This document shows, piece by piece, positions 36,206-49,378 of a stretch of 64,000 bases of DNA; within the stretch, counting starts at the first letter, position 1; the number at the start of each line of letters is the position of its first letter. Location of the stretch: positions 7,874,001 through 7,938,000 of the forward strand of contig JARFIW010000139.1 in the NCBI GenBank assembly GCA_036346225.1. Reading direction: 5' to 3'. A program made the translations under genes and the position numbers. The stretch comes from Platerodrilus igneus (taxonomy: Eukaryota; Arthropoda; Insecta; Coleoptera; Lycidae). The notes beneath the pieces are model-generated. The model was given only the letters and a program-made list of their open reading frames with translations, searched no databases and was not told where the DNA came from.

Positions 36206-39200
36206 TGTAATACTCAAGAACATTTTTAAATTAATCCAAATTTCAAATGATATTTTCTGCCAATCACAGATAATTCTATCTAAAATGTAACCCATCACTG
36301 ACCAGAATTAATAGAGTTGCCCAAACCTAGTTTGATTTTAAGTGACAATTGACAACTTAAATGAACATAACCTATTAACTGATGTCTAACATCCCGTGAA
36401 ATTTAGAAAATTTTAAATTAAGGCGCCAAAGGAAATGCTAGTTTGTTCTAGAGAATTCGAAACCGGAAATGCGTAATAATATGTAATTTTAATGTAATAT
36501 TAACAGGAAATACTTTAGAATATTGCAGAATAACTTAAATTTAAATATAGGGTAATTTCAATTAGCAATGGCAGTAATAAAAGTTGATTTAAACCATTAA
36601 CCTCAAAGCACATGTAGGGACGAGATACGACTGTAAAGTACGTAAGGTTTTTGATTGGCTAGGCCAGTCACGTGATAAAAGATATATAAATACAGTAATA
36701 GAAAAAATTCAAAAAGACGACACACAAAGCTTCACCAAGACACACAAAGAAAAAATATATGAAAGTAGGCACGAAAATGAAACTTAACTAGCCCGGAACT
36801 AGTGCGGGTTACGCTGCAAGATCGCGTAGCTGTATTGTAACAAATATATTTTCTGTAGTACTATTTTTGCAAGAATCACATCTGTACAATTTTAGTCTGT
36901 GGTATTTAATTCTCGTATTTGATACTGTTATATCTGAAAGAAACAATTCCATAATGAAACAGAAAATCATGACCGTTTAATTAACTTAAATGCTTTACCC
37001 AGAGATATTTAATAATAATATACACTCAAAAAACATATTTAAAAGGGATCTAGTCGTTTGTGTTGCCTAACTTGCAGGCGGATTATACCCTGTCACTCGT
37101 TAAAATTAGAATAGCGCGTGCGTGAATACGGTCACGAGGACGCGCTAAGCAGATGCGCCGTCCCGTACTTGTACGGTACGAATAACGAAGTCAGCCATTG
37201 TATTTGTTAATGTAGTTCAGACTGCATCACATACAGAATGGGTTCCCAGGCTTTGCATAAGTGGGGCCTCAGAATAGGCGAGTTGTGGTAGTAAAAATGG
37301 TTCGAGTCGGTATTTAGTATTTGTTAACGGTAAGACCGCATTATTCAAATAATTTATAAAATATCTTTATTTCCTTAGCGCATGATGTAGTAACATAATG
37401 ATGAAGTACACATGATGAAGTAACATACATTTGAAGTACACATGAATTAACTAGATATACGTATAAAGAGATTGGGACAATGTTCGTTTGTTAAGAAACT
37501 ACAGCTGTTGTTTGGTATTTTGTTACAACCATTTAGTAAGCAGATTTCAGAAAACGTGCGTCGCAGTTTGATAACTAGGGATGACGGCTTCATTAAAAAC
37601 AGGTATCAAACCTTTTTTTGTTATGTTTGTGAGACCTTGAGTGTGCTCACATAACTTGTAATCGAAAATTGCTTAGTTATACTAAATTTTGTGCATAAAG
37701 AACAGCGTGGAGGATTATTGTTACGAAATGCTATTGCAATAATTTTGTAAGATATACAGAACATTCACTTATTAAAAAAGATGAGATCCTAAAGTCCATT
37801 TCCTGTTTTCTAGAAAATTACTTGCAGATGTCAAATTCTTATAAGCTCATTATACCTGAATAAGTTAAAATGTTATTTGTCCAAGTTAACTGCACGTGAT
37901 TCAAATTTTTTTAAATTAAACTCAATGTTAAACATATGTAAGCCAATAAACAGATCTGGGTATTTGGTATCAGAAACTTGTTATAAAATATTATTAAACT
38001 TAAGGTTTTGTTGTGTCAAGGCAGATGTATAAAGAATCCAATTTTATTATTACATTTTTGTAAACATATTTAGAAAAAAACGAAAAGAGAGAAACTATAT
38101 TAAATTTCATTTTTAGACTCAAGTTTTTTATTCCATGCACTATTAATTTTACAAAAATTTTTTTAAAGAAAATAAATCTTTGAATAATGAAAGTAGACGA
38201 GTGCTGAAGTAATTTAAAAACACAGATATGCTACAACTGATTTGTTCTAGGTATTCATTTTTGATTCAAATATCTTTGGTGTGGTAATCTTAACATTATC
38301 CACCTGTAATTATTAGTATGTTTTTTTATTAGAAAGCACAAACGGTGTCTTTTTAATAGAAAGTTTGTTGTGTATTTTTTTCTTTCAGGATCATCGAGAT
38401 CAAAGAGGTTGTAAGTATGTTCCAGCGGTTTCCAGATGCATTAGTTCAGTAAGTTGTAAGTTTTTTATGGTGCTTATATCCCATGAGTTTCTGTATCTTC
38501 TCATAGGAGTATAGAGTTTCTTGTGATATCATCCATAAAGATACAGTGGCGCTCAATTCCCCTTTTTTCTTTTTGTTAGTTTATTGTAGAGTTTAGACCA
38601 TCCCCACACCCTATCTCACTGCTCACCCTTGGGGTAATTCCCAGACCTAGCCGCGAACCAACAAGGCTTCACTTGTACTTGTATCCAACTAGTGGAGGCC
38701 ATAAAAAAAAGGTTACAGTATTGGTTATACGCCCGTGTAAATTAAAGTAATGTTTAGTGAACAAATATAAGAATTAGTATGTTTATTACGGGAAGAATAG
38801 TGAAATTAAGTAGTGGATAAAAAACACAGATAAAAACGAAATGGTTAAGCTGTAAGGTGGTTAATGGTAGGAAGTGCAGGTTTATTAACTGCGATGAAAA
38901 TGATAACTAACCACACCTATACGGTTCATTAATTATTGATTGTGGAATTTTGGTTTTTGGAAGCTCGATTCCAAACCAAGTTGGTACAGGAGTAGAGAGA
39001 TATCAAGAGTTTCGAGCACAAAATTTATCAACACCCGTGTTAAGCACTATCAACCCTGGTGAGGATAAGTTACCTCGGAGGTTTTGTAGAGAGTAGAGCA
39101 ACAGTGGGTATTGCATACCCGAAACAGGGATTGAGTGAATCTTTGAATAAATAGTTCGAGAGAACGGACGCGTATATGCATGCATACACGTGAGGTTGTA

Positions 39201-39695
39201 AGTATGAACTTTTATATAATTTTACATACGCTTTTACATGAGTTGCTAGATTAAGGTTAGAATTTTTGGACATTATTATTAACGTTGCCAATCATTATTA
39301 TGAATTTTGTGTAGAATATCAAGAATTATTGGCTATGTTTAATTTGGGGGCCAATTTGTTTTAACTGTAGAATTTGCAGTGCTTAGTACAATATATAACA
39401 ACCCGGCTTAAAGTAACTTTTAGTTAAGTAAGAGAATTCTAGGCCTAACTATCCTGAGGCATGTTCTTGTATTCTCCGCTGTAGAGTAGCCAAGGCGTTT
39501 GAGGGAAGTAGAGTAAAGACTATTGGATCAGAAGTAGTTGACAACTTTATGGAATAGGTAAGTGGAACCTTGTATTGCAATTTTGAACCACAAAAAGTGA
39601 TATAGAGTTGGCACTCGATAATATATGTATTAGGTAACACGTTCCTTATTTCTTTGACTACTACGTAGGTCAGGGAAGGAGAGCGAAGTGTTACA
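36206..39695. mobile_element. TG...CA insertion in the Jockey LINE, 3,490 bp
   Basis: Starts TGTAATAC and ends GTGTTACA. The target duplication TGGG (36202-36205) and TGAG (39696-39699) differs by one base. Removing it restores the LINE reading 'MW-GNAAETHMRKL'. No retroelement protein is encoded. Near 38330-38570 it shares 'cacaaacggtgtc' and 'cagtggcgctcaatt' with the insertion at 53149-55274. It looks like a long non-autonomous or solo LTR element, possibly composite. Confidence 0.7.
36653..36690 (+). promoter_or_regulatory. Promoter-like cluster inside the LTR-like insertion
   Basis: ATTGG (inverted CCAAT) at about 36654, E-box CACGTG at 36669-36674 and TATATAAA at 36683-36690 within 40 bp. 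Typical of an LTR U3 promoter; function inferred only. Confidence 0.45.
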
Positions 39696-40137
39696 TGAGG
39701 CAACGCAGCAGAAACGCACATGCGTAAGCTCCAGGTGATCCAGAACAAGGCCCTAAGAGGAATCTTCGAAGTTCCCTGGTTCATTAGAAACGATCAGCTT
39801 CACAGACAGACAAACCTGCAAACCGTCAAGGAATGGCTCCGGTCGAACGCAGAGAGGTTTTACGGATCTCTAGAAGATCACGAAAAGCAACTCATACGAG
39901 TTCTGTGAACGTATGACAACGATATAGACACCCCAGAGCGATGCTCCAGCAATTATCTTTGCGGAGATTGCATCAGACGTCCGAAAAAAATAAACTACGC
40001 TAGTCACGGGATCCTTATAAAGTCTATGACAAGGGATCTCAAGTCCGACACTAAAGGGGATTTTTAGCGGGTATGACCTTGCTTTGGCAAGGAAGAACAA
40101 AGCGGATATAAAATCTTTTACCACTACAAAAAAAAAG
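39696..40137 (+). pseudogene. Jockey-type LINE, C-terminus and 3' tail
   Basis: Continuation of 35613-36205. 'MRKLQVIQNKALRGIFEVPW' and 'ERFYGSLEDHEKQL' match the post-RT region of Jockey/CR1-like LINEs. The frame stops at 39908. The rest is 3' UTR ending in a short A-run at about 40127-40136, so the element's 3' end is intact. Confidence 0.8.
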
Positions 40138-40307
40138 TAATAGTTTAAATTCGAAAACAGCCGCTCCCCTTGAGGTATATTGCCTCAAAATTAACGGAAT
40201 AGGAGACTATGCAACATAAAGCTTAAACAATACTATGAATTCTACACTAAAGAATAGAAATAATGATCAATAAATGCATGAAAACAAAAGAAATGCTTAT
40301 GTCTTAA

Positions 40308-41237
40308 TTACACTAATTTGCATGCACAATTTAGTTACAGGACGCTTATGTGCACCACTTGCGATTTTCACGGACACCACTCGGACTACACCATCTTGCC
40401 CAGGATGAAAGTCTAGAACACGTGTTAACTTCCATTTTGCAGATCGCAAATTTTCTTTCTTTACTAGGACCATCATACCAGGAACAATAGTGCATACAGT
40501 GGTCTTGAATCATTTACGACGCTCCTGGAGCTCGTTAATGTATTCTCTTTAGACCACCTTTCCCAAAAATTTTATACAACTTGCTGCACCATTTGAAAGT
40601 GCAAAACGCAATTCTCGTTGATCATAGTTAGGTCGCAATCTGGTATGGCCATGGAACTACAACCGATTAAAAAGTGAGCTGGGGTTAATGGATCAAGATC
40701 ATTTTGATCAGAGGATAAAGGTGTTAGTGGTTCTTGAATTAACCACATCTTCAATCTGAGTTAATATTGTAAGAAACTCTTCGTACGTAAACAATGAATT
40801 GTTAGTTACTCTTTTTAGGTGATATTTTATTATGCGAACTTCAGATTACCAGAGTCCCCCACAATGAAGAGGTCGAACTGGGATAAAGCGCTATGGTATA
40901 TCTTCATTGTTCAAAGTGTTTTCAATTTTATCGTCCTCTGTCCCAGAATACATTATTTTAAGCAAGTCTTTTATTTCTGTGTTAGCTCCCACACAGTTTG
41001 TCCCGTTATCACAGTAGATCATTGCAGGCTCTTCTCGTCTACTAGAAATCCGTCTTAAAGCCGCAATGAAAGCTTCTGATGTTAAATCAGGTACTAATTC
41101 AACGTGGATTGCCTTTGTCATAAAGCATACAAAAATGCGTGTGTAGTACTTAGAAGATTTGAACCCACGTCCCTTTTATTTTTGATTAACACGAGAGCAC
41201 AATAGTCGACACCACAAGTGTGGAAAAGAAAGTCTGT
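40308..41237 (-). pseudogene. BEL/Pao integrase
   Basis: Integrase catalyses insertion of retroelement cDNA. Minus-strand blocks in order: 'TCGVDYCALVLIKNK', 'KAIHVELVPDLTSEAFIAAL' followed by 'IYCDNGTNCVGANTEIKDLL' (catalytic core with the second Asp), 'EVRIIKYHLKRV', then 'PLTPLSSD' with 'DPLTPAHFLIG' and the C-terminal 'VPGMMVLVKKENL' and 'VLDFHPGQDGVVRVVSV'. This succession is typical of BEL/Pao. Several stops and frameshifts. The upstream side is cut at 41237 by a small LTR element; RT and Gag are not found. Confidence 0.87.
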
Positions 41238-42202
41238 TGTTATGTTTATTTTCGACGGTAAAACCGTATCCGCTAATTTTATTATTCATTCACATCAACT
41301 CCGTTTCTACTCTTCAATACGCTAACAACATCCTGTATATCTTACCTGTTCACAATAAGTACATTCCTCCCCTTTTTCCTGTGGCTGGTGTTACTTTCTG
41401 TCGGTCTTCGTGCTGACTTGGCAAAATTTTTTCGATCCACTTCCTGTGGTATGTGCCTCTAGACCATTTTTCTTTTCTCCAGAAACCACGACTTAGTCGA
41501 CTTTAGGTTTGGTTAGCTATTCTTTTCTTTAGTTCCTCGGTTGTTGCGATTCTTGGGTGCCACAGTTTGAAGTAATTAATTTTTTTTGTTTATTCAGCAT
41601 TCTTGTTGTTCCCTGGCTTACCTTGAGGCTTGACACTTTGGTCATTCTGGCTGATACTATTGGTTTTCTTTTTCGCTTCTTTTCTTTACTTTTGGTTTTT
41701 CTGCAGGAAACCAATCTTCTTTTGAAGTCGAAGACTTTCCTGTTTCTGTTCTGCAGAAACATCCGTGCTTTGACGACTTTGACAGTGTTGACGCCATTCC
41801 ATCTTTATCCTCGATGATTGCTACCTTCTACTTTCCTTTTTCCTACGTTCTCTACCTTCTTGATTTAGTTCGGCATACTTTGGTTCTTCGAGCATGATGA
41901 GAGTTCTTTTTTTATTTTGGGGTGTTTCTCTTTTTTGGGTTTTGTCTTTGTAAACAAATTTTCTTTTAGTTTTTTTTTCTTAAGCGAATTTTTTCGTTTG
42001 GGTTTCTTTGTACTGCCCACTGCCGTACTTTTGCTTTCCTACCCCGAACTTTTAATTTTGCTGGGAGAGGGGGATTTGTTACGTTTATTTTCGACGGTAA
42101 AACCGTATCCGTTTGTTTTATTATTCATTCACATCGATTTCGTTTCAGCTCTTCAATACCCCAACAACACCCCGTATATTTTACCTGTTCACCATAAGTA
42201 CG
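41238..42202 (+). mobile_element. Small LTR (TRIM-like) element candidate
   Basis: Two direct repeats of about 126 bp (41238-41363 and 42077-42202) both start TGTTAYG. The first ends in CA. A purine tract 'gggagagggggatt' directly precedes the second repeat, as expected before a 3' LTR. The interior (713 bp) encodes no retroelement protein. I found no matching TSD, and integrase coding does not resume after it, so the right boundary is uncertain. Confidence 0.5.
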
Positions 42203-44289
42203 CTTCCTAATAATTTCCATTTTAAACCTATTTGCTTTAAAACGAAAAGTTTATTTTATAAATTGAATAGTCTATACCCTGTTTTAGGTATCCGTGAACT
42301 TGCTATACTTTGAGATAACGTGTAATTACTTTCTCTATTGTTTCAATTTAAAACTCGTCGAAATAGTGCATTGTATTATTTGATAAAGCGTGTTTCCAAG
42401 TCTCTATTTAACACCTGTGTATGATAACGTGAGTATTGTAGTGAATCTTTGCTAGAAAACTAATTCATTTTACTCGATTCTTTCTGTATCTCTATGACAA
42501 CGTTAACTTGTTCTTTGTTGTTATCCTCACAATTTCGTGCACACATTGTGTGCTTCTTCCTTCGGTGGACCTAACTATCCGTGGGATTGCCGCCCCTTTT
42601 TGATATGGTCGGGTAGAGGGTACATGTGAACACCAGCAAGCGTCTTCCGATTTTACTGCCTATTGACTGGTTGTTGTATGATTGTTGCGGCATTATAGGG
42701 TTTTTGTGGTTGTTGACCTCACTGGGGATTTGCGTTGTAATAAAAATCGATTACGACATTTAAATTTTTTACCGAAAATCTCAGCATCAACGACTCCCAA
42801 ACCTGCTTGACTCGAAGATGATGTGGAAGTGAACGGATTTAGAAAATTATTTGCAAAGACAATTTAATCGGGGGAATCCTTATGAGAATAAACGTTTAAT
42901 GCCCACGCGCCGTGTGTATGAAACAAGTTGAAAACTTTAAGTATTTCTTGAACAGTAAGGTGTTTACAGGGACTTTTGGAAGATTAAATTGCTATTTATG
43001 ACTTTCCAAACCAGGTGAATTGTTTTCTACTTGATTGTGGGTACAAAATGTGGAACTTAGCCGTGTAATTGTACCAAATTAGAAAATAATAAGTCGCATG
43101 TTGTTTTCTATATGGAACCAAGAACTTATTAAAAATTAAGAATCAACCTAATTTTGCAAACAAATATTCTTCGCAAATTTTTCAATTTTTTCTTTCTCTC
43201 TTGCTTTTATACTTCTAAGTTGTTTCCACTAGCAATTTTTTTACAAACAAAAAAAATTGTTACAGTTTATAGTAAACAGTTGCGTACATATTTATCCTAC
43301 TTAATTCATAATTTAAAACCGAAGTTTATTTTTAAATTCTTAGAAATACTAATTTTGTGATTGTTTTTTTCTAATATTAACAGTATACTCTTAAATAAAG
43401 TTGCTTTTAGTTTAATTTCTTTTGTGTACCTTCTACTCATTCATCAGAAGGCACAGTGGTACGTGTACAGTTTTGACCTCGTAGGACCCTGCTTCTAACA
43501 ACCGCTTTATGAAACGGATCAAAGCGTTAATCTTCGTTGCAAGTATAACTGCTTACCTTAAGATAACAAAATCAATCAAACGATTTCTGTGTAATTAAAT
43601 CCAAATCCATGATTATTTATTTCTCCGATTTAGTACTTAAAACTTTGCCTTTCATTGTTTGTATATGGAGATGCTGCACGTTTAATACATTATGACGAAT
43701 CATATGATGCATACTCTTCTAGAACAACAATGGGTGATTAGTTTCAGCAATAAACCTGACTGTTATCAAAACGCGAGATATGATACAAACTAGGTATTGC
43801 AAATTGTGAAAGAAAAATAAGAATGCCAATATATACTGCGAACTATCAACAATGGTGTTTCCTATTAATATAAAAATTTGCTTTTATGACACCAATGCTC
43901 TGCTTATGAGTAAACACTGTCAGGTCGTGATTAGACACACAGGTGTGGGTTTTAAGTGGCAACCAGATACTTATACCGTGACTAAAACTAATGTTTTTGA
44001 ATGGTAAGTATTTGCTCTCACAAGTTGTGACTATAAATTTGCATATAGCAGAGCAGATACTTGTTTGCAATTGCTACTTTAGCTGTGCATAACTACAACA
44101 CTACTAATTTAAATTTTCTACAGTCATGAGTGAATGCACAAACGTACACTAAGAGTGTTTAGTAAAATAAAAATTCTGCCAGAGAATTCGTAGAGCAGTA
44201 TTTTTCTACATGTTTTCCAACGGCAGCCGCTCAATAATTTTTAGATATCAAGTCATAAAGGTTATCAGTCCTAGAACTTGTTGAACACG
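42203..44289. other. AT-rich region, no gene recognised
   Basis: Short open frames only, none with recognisable domains. Nothing supported. Confidence 0.5.
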
Positions 44290-44675
44290 TAACTCTATTG
44301 TTCCCTCTTCAAAGATAACCTACACATTTTCCTTAAATTCTCACAGCCTTCTTTTTTCACTGTTTGTGTGCAATAGTCTGATCTAGGTCTACCTCTACCT
44401 CTCTTTTTTCCTTTCTCTGTTTCTAATATAATCCACATTATTCCCTCGTGCCTTGAAAAGTGTCCTATCCTTCTGTTTTTCCTACTTTTTACTGTTTTCC
44501 GCATCTTTCTTTCTTCCTCTACCATTTTTAGTACCTCTTTATTCTTAACTTTGTCTGTCCATGATATCTTCATCATACGTCTGTGGCACCACATTTCATA
44601 GGCTTCCATCTTTTTCCTGTCCACTTTTCTTATAGTCCATCTTTTACAGACTTACAGTGCTGTACTCCACGCATA
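44290..44675 (-). pseudogene. LINE copy, C-terminal fragment
   Basis: Same family as 1-1745. Open for 109 codons: 'EMWCHRRMMKISWTDKVKNK' and then 'RRIGHFSRHEGIM' and 'RGRGRPRSDYC'. 5'-truncated at about 44676, where a different LINE on the plus strand begins. Confidence 0.85.
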
Positions 44676-45266
44676 TGTTTTCACGACAAAGACGGAAATA
44701 AAAAACTACATACTTGCAGAATGACAGACACGATGGGATCAAAGCACAACCGCGGTAGAAGAGTATACGCAATGATCCCAAACATCAAGGACCGCCTAAA
44801 AGTCAAATATCTGGTGCCCAGTCGAAGATTTATTCATTACCTAACTGGCCACGGACCCTATACAACATACAGAGAACTCATGAACTTAGTTGACAACAAC
44901 ATATGCACGTGCGTAGAAATAGGAACACCAGAACATCTACTATTCGAGTGTAATCACTTAAAACAGTACCTCTACGCACATAGACAAACATTATTAAATA
45001 CGGCCCTTCACCAGATGATTTTGAACGAAAACGTTTTTCCACACTTAAATGCACTCACACAAAGACCACGGCACTCATTCACCAACGTTATCTTGACGGA
45101 TAAAAGACACAAACAAAAGTTCCCGGACAAAGACATAAAAGTACCACTTCTCCTCGGACCGAGGCTCTGCCCTGGAGACCGGAGACTGATCTCGTGGAAT
45201 TCCAAAAGCTCCGCTCTTGATGACCAGAAGCAACAAGATCAAAACATCAACCCGACTTTGAAATAA
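44676..45266 (+). pseudogene. LINE C-terminal region (R1/Jockey/I-like) with zinc-knuckle-like end
   Basis: Reads 'RVYAMIPNIKDRLKVKYLVP', 'SRRFIHYLTGHGPYTTYREL' and 'CTCVEIGTPEHLLFECNHLK'. The 'LTGHGPY..Y' and 'C.C...GTPEHLLF.C' pattern is the conserved post-RNase H tail of R1/Jockey/I-type LINEs. The frame is open to a stop at 45264-45266. Only this 3' portion is present, so it is a 5'-truncated insertion; RT is absent. Confidence 0.8.
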
Positions 45267-45608
45267 TCCAATCCCCTACATATTAGCAACCCCGTCTCTA
45301 ACAAATAATAATAGCAGTAGTAATATAAGTTAATTTTAAGTAGTATGAGTTAATCTTAAGTAGTAGAATAGGGAATTTCTTTCCTTTTTTACTAACGCTA
45401 AATTTTAAGAACCAAACTTACATATACCTGAGGCAAATAATACAACAAAAAAATCCTTTCCTCTGAAAGAGGTTGATTTTTTATGTAATAGTATAAATTC
45501 AAACATGAACAAAATTATACCAATTCAATCCAACCTTTTGGTAACCTGAGCAAACATAAACACAAATTAACATTTCAAACACACTTCAAACACAAACTCA
45601 CACATACA

Positions 45609-46914
45609 CACATAAACACATAAACACATAAACACATAAACACATAAACGCATAAACGCATAAACGCATAAACACATAAACACATAAGCACATAAACACA
45701 TAAACACATAAACACATAAACACATAAACACATAAACACATAAACACATAAACACATAAACACATAAACACATAAACACATAAACACATAAACACATAAA
45801 CACATAAACACATAAACACATAAACACATAAACACATAAACACATAAACACATAAACACATAAACACATAAACACATAAACACATAAACACATAAACATA
45901 AACACATAAACACATAAACACATAAACACATAAACACATAAACACATAAACATAACATAAACACATAAACACATAAACACATAAACACATAAACACATAA
46001 ACACATAAACACATAAACACATAAACACATAAACACATAAACACATAAACACATAAACACATAAACACATAAACACATAAACACATAAACACATAAACAC
46101 ATAAACACATAAACACATAAACACATAAACACATAAACACATAAACACATAAACACATAAACACATAAACACATAAACACATAACACATAAACACATAAA
46201 CACATAATAAACACATAAACACATAAACACATAAACACATAAACATATAAACACATAAACACATAAACACATAAACACATAAACACATAAACATATAAAC
46301 ACATAAACATATAAACACATAAACACATAAACACATAAACACATAAACACATAAATACATAAACACATAAACACATAAACACATAAACACATAAACACAT
46401 AAACACATAAACACATAAACACATAAACACATAAACACATAAACACATAAACACATAAACACATAAACACATAAACACATAAACACATAAACACATAAAC
46501 ACATAAACACATAAACACATAAACACATAAACACATAAACACATAAACACATAAACACATAAACACATAAACACATAAACACATAAACACATAAACACAT
46601 AAACACATAAACACATAAACACATAAACACATAAACACATAAACACATAAACACATAAACACATAAACACATAAACACATAAACACATAAACACATAAAC
46701 ACATAAACACATAAACACATAAACACATAAACACATAAACACATAAACACATAAACACATAAACACATAAACACATAAACACATAAACACATAAACACAT
46801 AAACACATAAACACATAAACACATAAACACATAAACACATAAACACATAAACACATAAACACATAAACACATAAACACATAAACACATAAACACATAAAC
46901 ACATAAACACATAA
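45609..46914. repeat. (CACATAAA)n array, about 1.3 kb
   Basis: About 163 tandem copies of the 8-bp unit CACATAAA with a few variants (CGCATAAA near 45640-45670, CATATAAA near 46240-46310, and short indels near 45896, 45950 and 46180-46210). On the minus strand the unit TTTATGTG has no stop in any frame, so three long overlapping artefactual ORFs appear, each repeating VYVFMCLC. Confidence 0.97.
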
Positions 46915-46974
46915 ACACACAAAACACCTCTCAAACACTGTACAAACACAAAACACCATTCACACACTTACATT

Positions 46975-47225
46975 GCTTTTTCAACATCTGGATTTCTGGG
47001 TGCCGATGGTCCGGACTGATAAGGCAAATCCGTTGAGCGTTCTTCTTTGACGACTAGGATATCCGGCTGCCGATGGTCCTAGTTCTAGAGGAGGAACGTA
47101 ACACAGATATCAACATCACACACACACACAACACACATTCACACAACCCTCACACACACGCGCGCGCGCGCGCGCACACACACACACAACACATACCCTC
47201 AAGCCCGCGTGCACACACGCACACC
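46975..47225. repeat. 'tgccgatggtcc' duplication and (CA)n/(CG)n tract
   Basis: 'tgccgatggtccggac' and 'tgccgatggtcctagt' occur at about 47000 and 47072. A (CA)n tract with a (CG)n core follows at about 47120-47215. No gene. Confidence 0.6.
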
Positions 47226-47482
47226 TTACTAGCGGTTACTTTCTAGGGGAAGTCAGGTCTGCTTAAATTTCAGGTAGCAGACTACTGAAACGTTGGAACA
47301 AATAAATTAAAATAAAAAAAAAAAGATGTTTTCAGTAGATGTTTTCTTGTTTCAGTGTTTTTTTGCACTGAGCAGAATGGGGCGTAAAGTTTTCCGACTC
47401 ATCTTTCCGTGGTGACTTTTTTAAACAAGTATTGTTAATCCAAATTTCCACAAACATTGTGTGCAAGTATGAAAGTTTAATA

Positions 47483-48741
47483 CGAGGGACACTATTTATG
47501 TATTGAGAATAGAAAGAATAAACAAATGAATTTGATGAAAAATACTTTTATTGCTTTTCAAAATAATAGCCTTTAAGATTTGTACACTTTTGCATGCGAC
47601 TGAACCGCCCTTCAAAGCACTTTGTCCAGTCAGAAGATGGTAGTTCTAAAACATGAGTTTTGAAGGCCTCAACCTCTTCTTCGGGCGATAAAAATCGTTG
47701 CACGCGCAGTTTATCTTTAATTACTGGAATCAAGAAGTCATTGGATGCGAAGTCGGGGCTGTAAGGCGGATGACCCATCAATTCGATCTTTTGTGTGTCC
47801 AAACACTTGTTTGTTGCGTGTGATGTGTGTGAGCTCGTATTGTCATGATGCAAAATGATTCGTCGTTTTGAGTTGGTTTCTCTCAATTTACCGAAAACTT
47901 CAGGCAAACAAATGATCGTATACTACGCTGAACTAACGATCTTTTGATTTTCGAGAGCCACAGTTGCCACAGGACCGGTTTTCGTGAAGACAAACGCCAC
48001 CATTTGCTTCTTAACGTTTCGAGAACGAACAACTTTTGTTAGCTTTGCTTCACAATGAAACACTTAAACTGCCGACTGGCCTTTTCTTTCTGGCTCATAC
48101 GCATAAATCCGCGACTCGTTACCTGTAACGATGCACCACAGTTGTATTTTGAAATCAATTTACGGCTCAATCGATACGAGCATTTTTTTGAGCATCTGTC
48201 AACAAATGTGGAATCCAACGCGCACACAGCTTCCGAACACACAAATGTTCGTGCAAAATCTTATGTATGCTGGTCATATTATGCTTAAACATCTCTCGAT
48301 TTCTTGATATGTCACATGACGATCTTCTTTTTTCGCACAGCATCGATATTTTCCGACACAACGACCGATTTTGGACGACCTTCTTTAACTTCGTCCGTAA
48401 GCGAACTACGTCCACGTTTGAATTCATTGTACCAGCGATATACAGTGGCTGTGGATGGCGCTTCATTGCCAAAAGTTGAATTCAGTTGATTGATGCATTG
48501 TTTTTGGGGTAGACCACGTCGAAGGTCATAATAAATCATAGCTCGAAAATTTTTGCGAGTTAATTCCATATTTTGGTTGAGGTGAAATTTTAAACACTGC
48601 AAAAAACACAAATAGTGCTCGCACGTCAAAACGTTCTGAGTTCCTATAACCTCAAAAATGTCAAACTTTACAATGGCAATTTCAGATTTCACCCGACAAT
48701 ACCAGTGTTGCCAGTTCTCAATACATAAATAGTGTCCCTCG
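47483..48741 (-). mobile_element. mariner-like element 2, 1,259 bp, perfect TIRs
   Basis: Perfect 27-bp TIRs beginning CGAGGGACACTATTTATGTA at 47483 and inverted to 48741, each next to TA (47481-47482, 48742-48743). A different mariner lineage from the element at 21373. Confidence 0.95.
47548..48571 (-). pseudogene. mariner transposase, element 2
   Basis: The start 'MELTRKNFRAMIYYDLRRGL' lies near 48570. The HTH part runs through 'ATVYRWYNEFKRGRSSL', and a shifted frame has 'KILHEHLCVRKLCARWIPHL'. The first catalytic block reads 'VTGNESRIYAYEPE', with Asn where Asp is needed. The last frame (47907-47548) keeps the second and third Asp in 'LHHDNTSSHTS' and 'HPPYSPDFASNDF'. Dead by shifts and by loss of the first Asp. 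Confidence 0.88.
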
Positions 48742-49378
48742 TAAGAGTTATAAGAAACATTCCTTATAATAAGGAAAATTTCAAATTGGTTGTTATATGA
48801 GCAAAACATTGTTTTAGATATTACCCTTATAGGAAGCAATTTGCAATTGTTGTTGTTCATGGATAATAACTTGACATAGTTTGTCTCTTTGATATTGATT
48901 GAATATTGAATCGGGGGGCACGGTAGTGCCCCCGCCAAGTCGAGCGCAAAGCAAACACTGCCATACATACCATCCTTTACTGGAACCATTTCGCCGCATT
49001 TTCAGGCCCCTATTTGAGAACCTCTGGATAAGACCAGAACGCAGAAATTTTCGACATGCAGTAAGCTATAATCACATACTTAAAATCCAAAATTTCAAAT
49101 CTGTAAGTCATTTAGTTCCAAAGTTAAGCGAAATCAAAGTTTCGCATTTATGACACTCACTCACTCACTCACTCATGATCATCAGAATAGAAGTAGTACT
49201 TCCCATAAACTCAGAGAGCTGAAAATTGGTACAGAGTTAGGATTTAATGGCCACATAAAGGGAAAACTATAAAAACTAGGATAATCGAAGATCTGGAGTG
49301 CCTGGTGATCCTGATTAGAAAACACAAGAGCCCAACCAAACTATTAGAAGAGATCGACATACCGCCTTCAGAGTAGGA

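Noticed and set aside
45609..46914. CRISPR array or telomeric repeat
   Set aside because: No spacers between units, a eukaryotic context, and the unit does not match TTAGG-type insect telomeres.
45567..46967. Three overlapping 450-codon minus-strand ORFs of repeated VYVFMCLC
   Set aside because: They come from the CACATAAA array, which has no stop in any frame; not a protein gene.
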